A stretch of 64,000 nucleotides of DNA from Lachnospiraceae bacterium (GTDB taxonomy: Bacteria; Bacillota; Clostridia; Lachnospirales; Lachnospiraceae). Under the pieces are notes generated by a model. It saw only the letters and a program-made list of their open reading frames with translations, searched no databases and was not told the DNA's origin. The translations under genes and the position numbers were made by a program. Every line of letters starts with the position of its first letter. Positions within the stretch are counted from its first letter, which is position 1. The stretch is from the NCBI GenBank assembly GCA_018056425.1, contig JAGPFR010000011.1, forward strand, positions 1 to 64,000, in the 5' to 3' direction. Shown one piece after another: positions 24,197-33,108 of the stretch.

Positions 24197-25684
24197 ATGA
24201 AAGAAGTTACTTATTCAAGTACAAGAGGAGAGGGTAAGAAATATACTGCATCCATGGCAGTATTACAGGGACTTGCTTCTGACGGAGGTCTTTTTGTTCC
24301 CGACCATATTCCTGCTCTTGATAAGTCTTTAAAAGAACTCTCCGAGATGAACTATCAGGAGCTCAGCTATGAAGTAATGAAGCTGTTCCTCACCGACTAT
24401 TCCGAGGACGAGCTTAAGAAGTGCATCGCTGCGGCTTATGATTCCAAGTTCGACACCGAGGAGATCGCACCTCTTTCAGAGAGCTGCGGTTCATATTATC
24501 TCGAGCTTTTCCACGGTGCGACCATCGCATTCAAGGATATGGCTCTTTCGCTCCTTCCTCATCTTATGACCACCGCTGCTAAAAAGAACGGTCTCAAAAA
24601 AGAGATCGTGATCTTAACCGCAACCAGCGGAGATACCGGCAAAGCAGCCCTTGCTGGATTTGCGGATGTTCCCGGAACAAGGATCGTTGTTTTCTATCCC
24701 AAGAGCGGAGTTTCTCCCATACAGGAGAAGCAGATGGTAACCCAGAAGGGTGCCAACACCATGGTAGTCGGAATTCACGGAAACTTTGACGATGCCCAGA
24801 CCGGTGTTAAGAAGATCTTCGGAGACAAGGAGTTCGGCAAGGAGCTTGACGAGAAGGGATTTGTATTCTCATCTGCAAACTCCATTAACATCGGAAGACT
24901 TGTTCCCCAGGTTTGCTACTACGTATGGGCATACACCAGACTTCTTAAGGAAGAGAGGATTAAGGACGGAGACCTCATTAATGTCTGCGTGCCTACCGGA
25001 AACTTCGGTAACATCCTTGCAGCTTTCTATGCCAAGAACATGGGCCTTCCCATTAAGAAGCTCATCTGCGCTTCCAATACAAACAAGGTTCTTTTCGACT
25101 TCTTCGAATCGGGAACCTATGACAGAAACAGGGATTTCCATGTAACCTCCTCACCTTCCATGGACATCCTCATCTCCAGCAATCTCGAGAGACTTATCTA
25201 CATGATCGCGGGAAATGACACCGGAAGATGTGCGGAGCTCATGAGTCAGCTCTCAAACGGCGGTAAATATTCCATCACCGATTCCGAGAAGAAAGGCCTT
25301 GCGGATTTCTACGGCGGATATGCTGATGAGAAGGAAACCTCTGAGCAGATAAGTAAGATCTATAAGACAAGCGGATATGTGATCGATCCCCATACAGCAG
25401 TTGCTTCATTTGTATGTGATAAGTATAAGGCTGAGACCGGAGATAATACTCCCGTTGTCATCGCTTCAACCGCAAGCCCCTATAAGTTTACAAGAAGCGT
25501 AATGAATTCCATCGATCCCGAGTACGATAAGAAGACAGACTTCGAACTCATCGATGACCTTTGCAAGATCTCAAATGTAGCGATCCCTCAGGCTATTGAG
25601 GACATCAGAACCGCTCCCGTTCTTCACAAGACCGAGTGCGATGTTGATGAAATGAAAAATGTTATTGCAGGTTTTCTCAAATGA
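24197..25684 (+). CDS. thrC: Threonine synthase
   Basis: PLP enzyme that converts O-phosphohomoserine to threonine. The start at 24197 follows AGGAAGG; an upstream in-frame ATG at 24137 would lie inside the divergent gene. The protein has 495 residues, the longer threonine synthase class. It has the N-terminal YSSTRGEG motif, the PLP lysine in ATIAFKDMAL (Lys113), the TSGDTGKAAL glycine loop and NSINIGRLVPQ. It overlaps the start of the next gene by four bases. Confidence 0.96.
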   Translation: MKEVTYSSTRGEGKKYTASMAVLQGLASDGGLFVPDHIPALDKSLKELSEMNYQELSYEVMKLFLTDYSEDELKKCIAAAYDSKFDTEEIAPLSESCGSYYLELFHGATIAFKDMALSLLPHLMTTAAKKNGLKKEIVILTATSGDTGKAALAGFADVPGTRIVVFYPKSGVSPIQEKQMVTQKGANTMVVGIHGNFDDAQTGVKKIFGDKEFGKELDEKGFVFSSANSINIGRLVPQVCYYVWAYTRLLKEERIKDGDLINVCVPTGNFGNILAAFYAKNMGLPIKKLICASNTNKVLFDFFESGTYDRNRDFHVTSSPSMDILISSNLERLIYMIAGNDTGRCAELMSQLSNGGKYSITDSEKKGLADFYGGYADEKETSEQISKIYKTSGYVIDPHTAVASFVCDKYKAETGDNTPVVIASTASPYKFTRSVMNSIDPEYDKKTDFELIDDLCKISNVAIPQAIEDIRTAPVLHKTECDVDEMKNVIAGFLK

Positions 25685-27507
25685 AAAGACAGACTTCTGA
25701 TGAATATGTAAAAAGACTTGATGCATTAAGAAGTGAAATGCTCGCTGCCGGGACGGATGTATATTACGTCCCCGGCGGCGATTTTCATATGTCCGAATAC
25801 ATCTCGGACTTTTTTAAATGCAGAGAATATCTCTCGGGCTTTGACGGATCAAACGGAGAGATGGTAATAACCGCTGACGGAGCATATCTTTGGACCGACG
25901 GAAGATATTTCCTTCAGGCTGAGGAACAGCTCCGGGGAACCGGCATCACACTTATGAAGATGGGACAGCCCGAATGCCCGAGACTTTCCGATTTTATCAA
26001 AGATGCTCTTAAAGACGGAGACAGCTTGGGCTTTGACGGACGCCTCGTGCCTGCTTCCTTTTTCGATACGATCAAAAAGAAAACGGAAGGCAAGGACATT
26101 GCGTTCATCACAGATATCGATCTTGTCGGAAACATCTGGAAAGACAGACCTGCGCTTCCTTCGGGTAAGGCGTGGCTTCTTGATGATTCCTATACCGGGA
26201 TGAGCTTTGAAGAAAAAATATCCAAGGTACGTGAGAAGCTCTCCGAGGACGGATGTGACATGCTCGTTCTGTCATCTCTTGATGACATCGCATGGCTGTT
26301 CGGATTCCGCGGGAACGATATTGATTTTAATCCCGTAACGCTTTCTTATGCGCTTGTTACCGCGGACAAGAGCGTGCTTTACATGGACGAAGACAAGTGT
26401 GCGGATATAAGAGATGTGCTTACAGCAAAGGGTATTGAGACCAAAGGTTATGAAGAGATCTTCGGTGACCTCAAGGCAATGGATCCTTCACTTAATGTAA
26501 GCCTCGACAGGTCCTGCACGAATCTTAAGCTTGCTTCATCACTTCCCGGAAATGTGAAGATTATCGATAAGCCCTCGCCCACGGTGCTTCTTAAAGCCTG
26601 CAAGACAGATACGGAAGTTGAGAACGAAAGAAAAGCCCATATCTCGGACGGCGCCGCGCTAACGAAGATCCTTTATTATCTCAAGAAGATTCAGGGAACT
26701 CCCGAACTTCTGGAAGGTAAGATAACGGAGCTTGATGTTGCGGAAAAGCTCCTTTCATACAGAGAAGAGGCGGCTGATTTTAAGGGAGAGAGCTTTGCAC
26801 CCATTGTCGCAACAGGCGCACACGGTGCGATCATTCACTACGAGCCCACTCCCGAGACAAACGTTCCTCTCGAGAACAACACACTGGTTCTTCTCGATAC
26901 CGGCGGACATTATATGAGAGGAACCACCGATGTTACCAGAACGGTTTCAGTAGGCACCCCTTCCGAGAAGATGAAGAAGCTCTATACCGCAGTGCTTAAA
27001 GGAAACATCGCCCTTGCCGGTACTGTTTTCCGAAAGGGAACTGTGGGAAGAGTACTGGATATCCTTGCCAGAAAACCTCTGTGGGAGCTGGGATATGATT
27101 ATAATCACGGAACCGGTCACGGAGTCGGATACCTGCTCAACGTGCATGAGGGACCTCAGAATATTTCCACAGGTACCAGGACAAACGGCGATACCCCGTT
27201 TGAGATCGGCATGATCACATCGGATGAGCCGGGAGTATATCTGGCAGGAGAGTTCGGCATCAGGACCGAGAACATGATGGTATGCGTTCCCAAATGCAAG
27301 AATGATTTCGGCGAGTTCTACGGATTTGAGACCCTTACCATGGCTCCCTTTGACAGGGACCTGATTCTGACAGGTGATATGACGGAAAATGAGGTCAGGG
27401 CCGTTGATGAGTATCATAAGAAAGTTTATGAATCGATATCCGGTTTACTGGACGAAGAGACTGCAAAATGGCTTGCCGAAGTGACTAAGCCTTTGGGCAA
27501 AAATTAA
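25681..27507 (+). CDS. Xaa-Pro aminopeptidase, M24B family
   Basis: A 608-residue metallopeptidase that removes N-terminal residues before proline. It has two creatinase-like N-terminal domains (about 1-300) and a C-terminal pita-bread domain with the metal ligands: LLDTGGHYMRGTTDVTRT (two Asp), GTGHGVGYLLNVHEG (His), TSDEPGVY (Glu) and GIRTENMMV (Glu). The three-domain length of about 600 residues matches eukaryote-like AMPP forms common in Clostridia. It is coupled to thrC by an ATGA overlap, although the functions are unrelated. Confidence 0.95.
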   Translation: MKRQTSDEYVKRLDALRSEMLAAGTDVYYVPGGDFHMSEYISDFFKCREYLSGFDGSNGEMVITADGAYLWTDGRYFLQAEEQLRGTGITLMKMGQPECPRLSDFIKDALKDGDSLGFDGRLVPASFFDTIKKKTEGKDIAFITDIDLVGNIWKDRPALPSGKAWLLDDSYTGMSFEEKISKVREKLSEDGCDMLVLSSLDDIAWLFGFRGNDIDFNPVTLSYALVTADKSVLYMDEDKCADIRDVLTAKGIETKGYEEIFGDLKAMDPSLNVSLDRSCTNLKLASSLPGNVKIIDKPSPTVLLKACKTDTEVENERKAHISDGAALTKILYYLKKIQGTPELLEGKITELDVAEKLLSYREEAADFKGESFAPIVATGAHGAIIHYEPTPETNVPLENNTLVLLDTGGHYMRGTTDVTRTVSVGTPSEKMKKLYTAVLKGNIALAGTVFRKGTVGRVLDILARKPLWELGYDYNHGTGHGVGYLLNVHEGPQNISTGTRTNGDTPFEIGMITSDEPGVYLAGEFGIRTENMMVCVPKCKNDFGEFYGFETLTMAPFDRDLILTGDMTENEVRAVDEYHKKVYESISGLLDEETAKWLAEVTKPLGKN

Positions 27508-27541
27508 CAGTCTTAAAGCATCATTTTACCCCTCTGTTTAA

Positions 27542-27570
27542 TTGACTTTTAAACCCCGATTTGAGATAAT
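27542..27570 (+). promoter_or_regulatory. Promoter of pckA
   Basis: TTGACT (27542-27547) and GATAAT (27565-27570) are 17 bases apart, giving a leader of about 55 nt before the start codon. Confidence 0.65.
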
Positions 27571-27631
27571 TACTTCAAATTCGGTTACATACTAAACCGT
27601 AAAAAATCAAACTAAGAAAAGAGGAAAAAGT

Positions 27632-29245
27632 ATGGCAAACATCGATCTTTCCCAGTATGGGATCACCGGCGTAACTGAGATTGTTTACAATCCCGATTAC
27701 GATACTCTTTACAACGAAGAGCTTAAGCCTGAGCTTACCGGCTATGACAAGGGACAGGTTACCGAGCTCGGAGCAGTTAACGTTATGACAGGTGTTTACA
27801 CCGGCCGTTCTCCTAAAGACAAGTTCATCGTTATGGATGACAAGTCCAAGGATACCGTTTGGTGGAACACTCCCGAATATCCCAATGATAACCATCCTGC
27901 AACTCAGGAAGCATGGAATGCTTGTAAGGAACTCGCTATCAAAGAGCTTTCCGGCAAGAGACTTTTCGTAGTAGATGCTTTCTGCGGCGCTAACAAAGAT
28001 ACCAGAATGGCTGTCCGTTTCATCATGGAAGTAGCTTGGCAGGCACACTTTGTTACCAACATGTTCATCAAGCCTTCAGCTGAGGAGCAGGCTAACTTCA
28101 AGCCTGATTTCATCGTTTACACCGCTTCCAAGGCTAAGGTAGACAATTATAAGGAACTCGGACTTAACTCTGAGACCGCAGTTCTCTTCAATGTTACCAG
28201 CCGTGAGCAGGTTATCCTCAACACCTGGTACGGCGGAGAGATGAAGAAGGGTATGTTCTCCATGCAGAACTACTTCCTTCCTCTTCAGGGAATGGCTTCC
28301 ATGCACTGCTCTGCAAACACCGATATGGAAGGTAAGCACACCGCTATCTTCTTCGGACTTTCCGGAACAGGTAAGACCACCCTTTCAACCGATCCCAAGA
28401 GACTCCTCATCGGTGATGATGAGCACGGCTGGGATGACAACGGAGTATTCAACCTTGAGGGCGGATGCTACGCTAAGGTTATCGGCCTCTCCAAGGAGAA
28501 CGAGCCTGACATCTATGGCGCTATCAAGAAGGATGCTCTCCTTGAGAACGTTACCGTAGATGCTAACGGCAAGATCGATTTCGATGATAAGAGCGTTACC
28601 GAGAACACTCGTGTATCTTATCCCATCGAGCACATCAAGAATATCGCTAAGAATGTAAACGGCGTATCTGCAGGCCCTGCAGCTGAGAACGTAATCTTCC
28701 TTTCAGCTGACGCTTTCGGAGTACTTCCTCCCGTTTCAATTCTTACTCCCGAGCAGACTCAGTACTACTTCCTCAGCGGATTCACTGCTAAGCTTGCAGG
28801 AACCGAGCGTGGAATCACCGAGCCTACCCCTACCTTCTCAGCTTGCTTCGGACAGGCATTCCTTGAGCTTCATCCCACCAAGTACGGCGAGGAGCTCGTT
28901 AAGAAGATGCAGAAGAGCGGCGCTAAGGCATATCTTGTAAACACCGGATGGAACGGAACCGGAAAGAGAATTTCCATTCCCGATACCAGAGGAATCATCG
29001 ATGCTATCCTTAACGGAGACATCAAGAACGCTCCTACCAAGAAGATCCCTTACTTCGATTTCGAGGTTCCTACCGAGCTTCCCGGAGTAAGCACCGAGAT
29101 TCTTGATCCCAGAGACACCTATGCTAACGCTTCTGAGTGGGAAGAGAAGGCAAAGGATCTTGCAGGACGTTTCATCAAGAACTTCAAGAAGTATGAGACC
29201 AACGATGCAGGCAAGGCTCTTGTTGCAGCAGGTCCTCAGCTTTAA
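27632..29245 (+). CDS. pckA: Phosphoenolpyruvate carboxykinase (ATP)
   Basis: Interconverts oxaloacetate plus ATP and PEP plus CO2 plus ADP. In fermenting anaerobes it often runs toward oxaloacetate. The 537-residue length, the kinase-1a loop [14 protein letters not shown] (around residue 242), the Mg/ATP motif [21 protein letters not shown], the early [15 protein letters not shown] and GWNGTGKR are all diagnostic of the ATP-dependent class. Codon use is strongly biased, as expected of a highly expressed gene. It is monocistronic, with its own promoter and terminator. Confidence 0.97.
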   Translation: MANIDLSQYGITGVTEIVYNPDYDTLYNEELKPELTGYDKGQVTELGAVNVMTGVYTGRSPKDKFIVMDDKSKDTVWWNTPEYPNDNHPATQEAWNACKELAIKELSGKRLFVVDAFCGANKDTRMAVRFIMEVAWQAHFVTNMFIKPSAEEQANFKPDFIVYTASKAKVDNYKELGLNSETAVLFNVTSREQVILNTWYGGEMKKGMFSMQNYFLPLQGMASMHCSANTDMEGKHTAIFFGLSGTGKTTLSTDPKRLLIGDDEHGWDDNGVFNLEGGCYAKVIGLSKENEPDIYGAIKKDALLENVTVDANGKIDFDDKSVTENTRVSYPIEHIKNIAKNVNGVSAGPAAENVIFLSADAFGVLPPVSILTPEQTQYYFLSGFTAKLAGTERGITEPTPTFSACFGQAFLELHPTKYGEELVKKMQKSGAKAYLVNTGWNGTGKRISIPDTRGIIDAILNGDIKNAPTKKIPYFDFEVPTELPGVSTEILDPRDTYANASEWEEKAKDLAGRFIKNFKKYETNDAGKALVAAGPQL

Positions 29246-29268
29246 TCCTTAAGTTTCAAATATCTTGC

Positions 29269-29301
29269 GGGGACAGCTTTTGCGGCTGTCCCCGATTTTT
29301 T
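29269..29301 (+). terminator. Terminator after pckA
   Basis: A 9-bp GC-rich stem (GGGGACAGC and complement) with a short loop is followed by six T. It ends just before the next start codon. Confidence 0.92.
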
Positions 29302-29310
29302 GGAGTATAG

Positions 29311-30813
29311 ATGTCATTTATCCGCAAAAATATAAAAGAGATATTTCTGACTTTGACGCTTATCGTCTTTGCTTATGTTATGATCAGGTGCCACTATATG
29401 AGGCTTTCCTGGAATGTATTCTGGATGGATACGGCATACAGCGTTGGCATGATAAGGCGTCCTTTTTGGGATATGGTCAAAGCCTCTACGGATGATGTTC
29501 ATCCGCCTCTTTATTACTATTTTGGAAAGGTGCTTAAGCACTTTTTGGGCGATACCCCCACTGCATACCGCGGCACAGCTTTTATCCCATATCTCGGAAT
29601 CCTTGCGCTTGCCGTTACACTTATCAGAAAGTATTTCGGATTTGGAACATCGCTTCTTGTCATTGCATTTGCTTCATTCACCCCGTCATCCATAGTCTAT
29701 GTAATGGAAGCGAGAATGTATGAGCTCGGACTGTTCCTAGCTCTTTGTTCGTTCCTCGCGTTCAGAAATCTTATCTTTAACGATAAGAGCAAACCGGTCA
29801 TTCGCTGGACCGTCTTTTATATAACTACGATACTAACCGCATACACGCACTATTATCTGACAGTCTCGATATGCATTCTTTATCTGTGCGTTATCGTGTA
29901 TTCCATATTCCGTAAAAAAGAGACCGGATACTGTATCATTTGCTCGGCTCTTGCGATTCTTTCTTACCTCCCCCGGCTCGGTGTCCTGATATCCAATCTG
30001 AGTGATACTTCGGGAAACTGGTGGACAAGCGGATATTCCCACACGGATGAGAATCTTCGTGAGATATTCGGATACAGGGGATTTTACATAACCGCACTTA
30101 TCCTTATTTCGGTCGCACTTATCAGCCGGATCATTATGCTTCGCGCTAAGAAAGCGGAAGATAAGCAGGGTGAAGAAAATATCAGGCAGATCACCCTGAT
30201 ACTTACAGGGCTTCTTATGATCTTCCTGACAATGGGCGTAGGAACCCTTGTTTCGATCATTATCCGCCCTTACCTGATCTCCAGATTCTTATATCCCTTA
30301 AGTGCGATAGGATGGATACTTATGGGTATCGGTATCAGTGAAACGGCTGATCTTATCGTAAAAGTTTTTTCGCTTAAGGATGAAAAGCGCTCCGGGTATA
30401 TTGCAGGCGGAATTTCAATTGCGGTTTGCGTTTTCTTTTCCGGGATGGTGATCAGTCTTTCGTACAACGATTATCTGGGAAACATCAATTACCAGCTCAT
30501 GAGCACGCTTGAGACGAATGAATTCCTGATCCGGACTCAGATCCCCGCAGGTGCCGTGATATATTCCGATATCGGTGATGAGAGGACGATAATCGACTGC
30601 TATTACCCCGGAAGGGACGTACATATCGAGCACGGACTGTTTTATTACGGTGAGCCCGAGGCCGATGAGTTTTATATGGTCTGGAGCAATTCTAATGCGG
30701 AAGCCGCTGCCGAAAACCTGGTTTCCTACGGGTATGAGGTTGTGCCGCTGGACGATAACGGGGTCCTGGGAATACAAAGGGACGTAAGCGTCCTGTTTTG
30801 CAGAAAATATTGA
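29311..30813 (+). CDS. Polytopic GT39-like (ArnT/PMT-type) glycosyltransferase
   Basis: A 500-residue membrane protein with about ten to twelve helices in the first 390 residues and a small extracytoplasmic C-terminal domain. The first loop has an acidic residue in the position expected for GT39/GT83 enzymes (FWMDTAYSV, Asp40), then DVHPPLYYYFGK and EARMYELGL; these are the usual loop motifs of lipid-phosphosugar-dependent transferases. It probably transfers a sugar from a polyprenyl donor at the outer face of the membrane. Acceptor and sugar are unknown. It sits nine bases past the pckA terminator, and its stop overlaps the -35 box of the RNA gene downstream. Confidence 0.8.
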   Translation: MSFIRKNIKEIFLTLTLIVFAYVMIRCHYMRLSWNVFWMDTAYSVGMIRRPFWDMVKASTDDVHPPLYYYFGKVLKHFLGDTPTAYRGTAFIPYLGILALAVTLIRKYFGFGTSLLVIAFASFTPSSIVYVMEARMYELGLFLALCSFLAFRNLIFNDKSKPVIRWTVFYITTILTAYTHYYLTVSICILYLCVIVYSIFRKKETGYCIICSALAILSYLPRLGVLISNLSDTSGNWWTSGYSHTDENLREIFGYRGFYITALILISVALISRIIMLRAKKAEDKQGEENIRQITLILTGLLMIFLTMGVGTLVSIIIRPYLISRFLYPLSAIGWILMGIGISETADLIVKVFSLKDEKRSGYIAGGISIAVCVFFSGMVISLSYNDYLGNINYQLMSTLETNEFLIRTQIPAGAVIYSDIGDERTIIDCYYPGRDVHIEHGLFYYGEPEADEFYMVWSNSNAEAAAENLVSYGYEVVPLDDNGVLGIQRDVSVLFCRKY

Positions 30814-30838
30814 AAGAAACTGGCCTCTCGGCTATAAT
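30810..30838 (+). promoter_or_regulatory. Strong promoter of the downstream RNA gene
   Basis: TTGAAA (30810-30815) and perfect TATAAT (30833-30838) are exactly 17 bases apart. The -35 box overlaps the stop codon of the glycosyltransferase gene. Confidence 0.8.
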
Positions 30839-30844
30839 AATCTT

Positions 30845-31035
30845 AGCCCGAGGTTGATCCCTTTCGTATTTTTTGAACCTACATTTACCTTTAAACGGGA
30901 TTCCTACATCTCATGACGGCTGTCATGCCCCCGCCACAGGCGCCAGGGGAAGGCAAAAGCCATGATGCGGTTACCCACCTGGCTTAGGCTAGGCGTCAAA
31001 AGGCGAGGGGTCTGCTAAGGGTCTTATTGCGTTTT
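30845..31035 (+). ncRNA. ssrS: Probable 6S RNA
   Basis: An untranslated stretch of about 190 nt directly after a consensus promoter and before a T-rich end (GCGTTTTT). The ends can pair (CTTAGC near 30842-30847 with GCTAAG at 31014-31019, extended by CC with GG across a bulge). A large internal loop and a GC-rich apical hairpin follow (CCCCGCC-ACA-GGCG...GGGG), plus the small stem GGC-AAAA-GCC. Segments such as TTTTTTGAACCTACA, GACGGCTGTCATGCCCCCGC and GGTTACCCACCTGG look like the conserved blocks of Firmicute 6S RNA as remembered; no covariance search was run. 6S RNA binds sigma-70 RNA polymerase in stationary phase. Confidence 0.6.
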
Positions 31036-31045
31036 TACGACGATC

Positions 31046-31999
31046 ATGATTGAACTGTTTGCAAAAGCAAGAAGATTTGCCATAACGATGCGGCAGCTCG
31101 ACATCAATGCCTACTCGGCCAGCGCAGCTTTTTTCCTGTTTATATCGCTGGTTCCTATTTTGGTGCTTATATGCAGCATGTTTCCCTATACGGGACTTAC
31201 CGAGCAGGAACTTATCAAACTGATAGAGGCATCGACACCGATCATGTTTAACGACTTCCTCGAAGAGCTTATCTATCAGATATATGACTCGACCGCAGGG
31301 GTCATAACCATATCGATCATAGCGACGATATGGACTGCGGGAAAAGGTATCATGGCTCTTATACAGGGGCTTGATACGGTCAACGAAGTAAAAGAGGAGA
31401 GGAACTGGTTTACGCTCAGATGTGTCAGTGCGTTTTACATGTTCATCATGATGCTGTCCCTGCTCCTATCGATTTCGATAATCGTTGTCGGAACCGATCT
31501 TTTCAAAAGGATACTTATCTACCTGAAAGTTGATGTTTCGGTTTTGAAAGGTCTTCTGATGAAGCCGAGACTTTTATATACATTTGTGATCCTGTCGCTG
31601 GTTTTCGCGGTGTTTTATACATGGATGCCTTACAGAGGTCCGCAGAATAAATCGACCCAGATAAAGCTCTTTTTCGATAAAAAGCTTGTAAGGATCTGGA
31701 ATGAAACGGATCCTTCGATCGATGAGACGGGTCAGAGTCTTCAGACAAGCGGGCTAAAGCTTAAATACTTTAGTCAGCTCCCGGGAGCCATGTTTGCATC
31801 AGCCGGCTGGATGGGCATATCGGTGCTCTTTACGCTGATCGTAAATATGGGCTATGCGATTACGGTATACGGAACGATGTCACTCCTAGTGGTCGCAATG
31901 CTGTGGGTATATGCATGTATGTACCTGTTTCTTCTGGGGGCGTATTTCAACCACGTCAGACCTCACGTATTCCGTGAACTGAAGACATTTTTCAGCTGA
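31046..31999 (+). CDS. YihY/BrkB-family inner membrane protein
   Basis: A 317-residue membrane protein of the YihY/virulence factor BrkB family (once misnamed ribonuclease BN). About six helices are visible, with the conserved early segment ASAAFFLFISLVPILVLI and the late WMGISVLFTLIVNMGYAITVYG and YLFLLGAYFNHV motifs. Function is not established for the family. The ATG lies ten bases after the end of the probable RNA gene, so its ribosome binding site is weak and it could be made from read-through of that transcript. Confidence 0.88.
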   Translation: MIELFAKARRFAITMRQLDINAYSASAAFFLFISLVPILVLICSMFPYTGLTEQELIKLIEASTPIMFNDFLEELIYQIYDSTAGVITISIIATIWTAGKGIMALIQGLDTVNEVKEERNWFTLRCVSAFYMFIMMLSLLLSISIIVVGTDLFKRILIYLKVDVSVLKGLLMKPRLLYTFVILSLVFAVFYTWMPYRGPQNKSTQIKLFFDKKLVRIWNETDPSIDETGQSLQTSGLKLKYFSQLPGAMFASAGWMGISVLFTLIVNMGYAITVYGTMSLLVVAMLWVYACMYLFLLGAYFNHVRPHVFRELKTFFS

Positions 32000-32049
32000 C
32001 ATCATTTTAATGTAAATAATCTTAGGCCTTCGGGCCGGGAAGGAATTAT

Positions 32050-33069
32050 ATGAAAGAGAAACTTGAAGAGATAAGGCAGAAAGCTCTTGCCAAAATTGCG
32101 GAGAGCGATACCACGGATAAGCTTAACGAAGTCCGTGTCGCTATCCTCGGTAAAAAAGGAGAACTTACCGAAGTTCTCAAATCCATGAAAGATGTGTCCC
32201 CTGAGGATCGTCCCAAGGTCGGACAGCTTGTTAACGATACCAGAGCAGAGATCGAGAAGGTACTTGAAGAAACCAAGGCCAGGCTTGAGAGTGCTGCTCT
32301 TGACTTAAGACTTAAGTCAGAGACCATAGACGTTACACTTCCCGGGGATGTGAATGTTCCCGGACACCGTCATCCAATCCAGATCGCTCTTGATGAGATT
32401 GAGAGAGTGTTCATCGGTATGGGTTATGAAGTTGTTGAAGGTCCCGAGATTGAGAAGGACTATTACAATTTCGAAGCACTTAACATTCCTGCAGATCATC
32501 CCGCCAAGGATGAGCAGGATACTTTCTACATAGGCGGCGAGATGCTTCTCAGGACACAGACCTCGGGATGCCAGATCCACGAGATGGAGAAGGGAAGACT
32601 TCCCATCAGGATGATCGCTCCCGGAAGAGTATTCCGTTCCGACGAAGTTGATGCCACACATTCACCCTGCTTCCATCAGGTTGAAGGACTTGTTATCGAT
32701 AAGAACATTACATTTGCCGATCTTAAGGGGACCCTTCAGGAGTTCGCGCGTCAGATGTTCGGAGAAAATACCAAGGTTAAGTTCAGACCTCACCACTTCC
32801 CGTTCACCGAGCCCTCCGCAGAGATGGATGTTTCCTGCTTTAAGTGCGGCGGCAAGGGATGCAGATTCTGTAAGAACGAGGGATGGATCGAGATCCTCGG
32901 ATGCGGAATGGTTCATCCTCACGTACTTGAGATGTGTAATATCGATCCGAACGAATATAACGGTTTTGCTTTCGGAGTAGGACTTGAGAGAATCGCACTC
33001 CTTAAATATGAGATTGACGATCTCAGACTTCTCTATGAAAACGACTTCAGATTCCTCAAGCAGTTCTGA
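32050..33069 (+). CDS. pheS: Phenylalanine-tRNA ligase alpha subunit
   Basis: Catalytic subunit of the alpha2-beta2 enzyme that charges tRNA-Phe. The 339 residues comprise an N-terminal coiled coil (about 1-90), then the class II core with GYEVVEGPEIEKDYYNFEAL, motif 2 near GRVFRSDEVDATHSPCFHQ and motif 3 FGVGLERIALLKY at the C terminus. The CFKCGGKGCRFCK segment is usual in bacterial PheS. A short GGCC-TTCG-GGCC hairpin sits just before the ribosome binding site; no T-box antiterminator sequence was seen. Confidence 0.98.
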   Translation: MKEKLEEIRQKALAKIAESDTTDKLNEVRVAILGKKGELTEVLKSMKDVSPEDRPKVGQLVNDTRAEIEKVLEETKARLESAALDLRLKSETIDVTLPGDVNVPGHRHPIQIALDEIERVFIGMGYEVVEGPEIEKDYYNFEALNIPADHPAKDEQDTFYIGGEMLLRTQTSGCQIHEMEKGRLPIRMIAPGRVFRSDEVDATHSPCFHQVEGLVIDKNITFADLKGTLQEFARQMFGENTKVKFRPHHFPFTEPSAEMDVSCFKCGGKGCRFCKNEGWIEILGCGMVHPHVLEMCNIDPNEYNGFAFGVGLERIALLKYEIDDLRLLYENDFRFLKQF

Positions 33070-33108
33070 TGACATTTACAACCTACTCACGAAAGGAAAT
33101 TTATAGAT

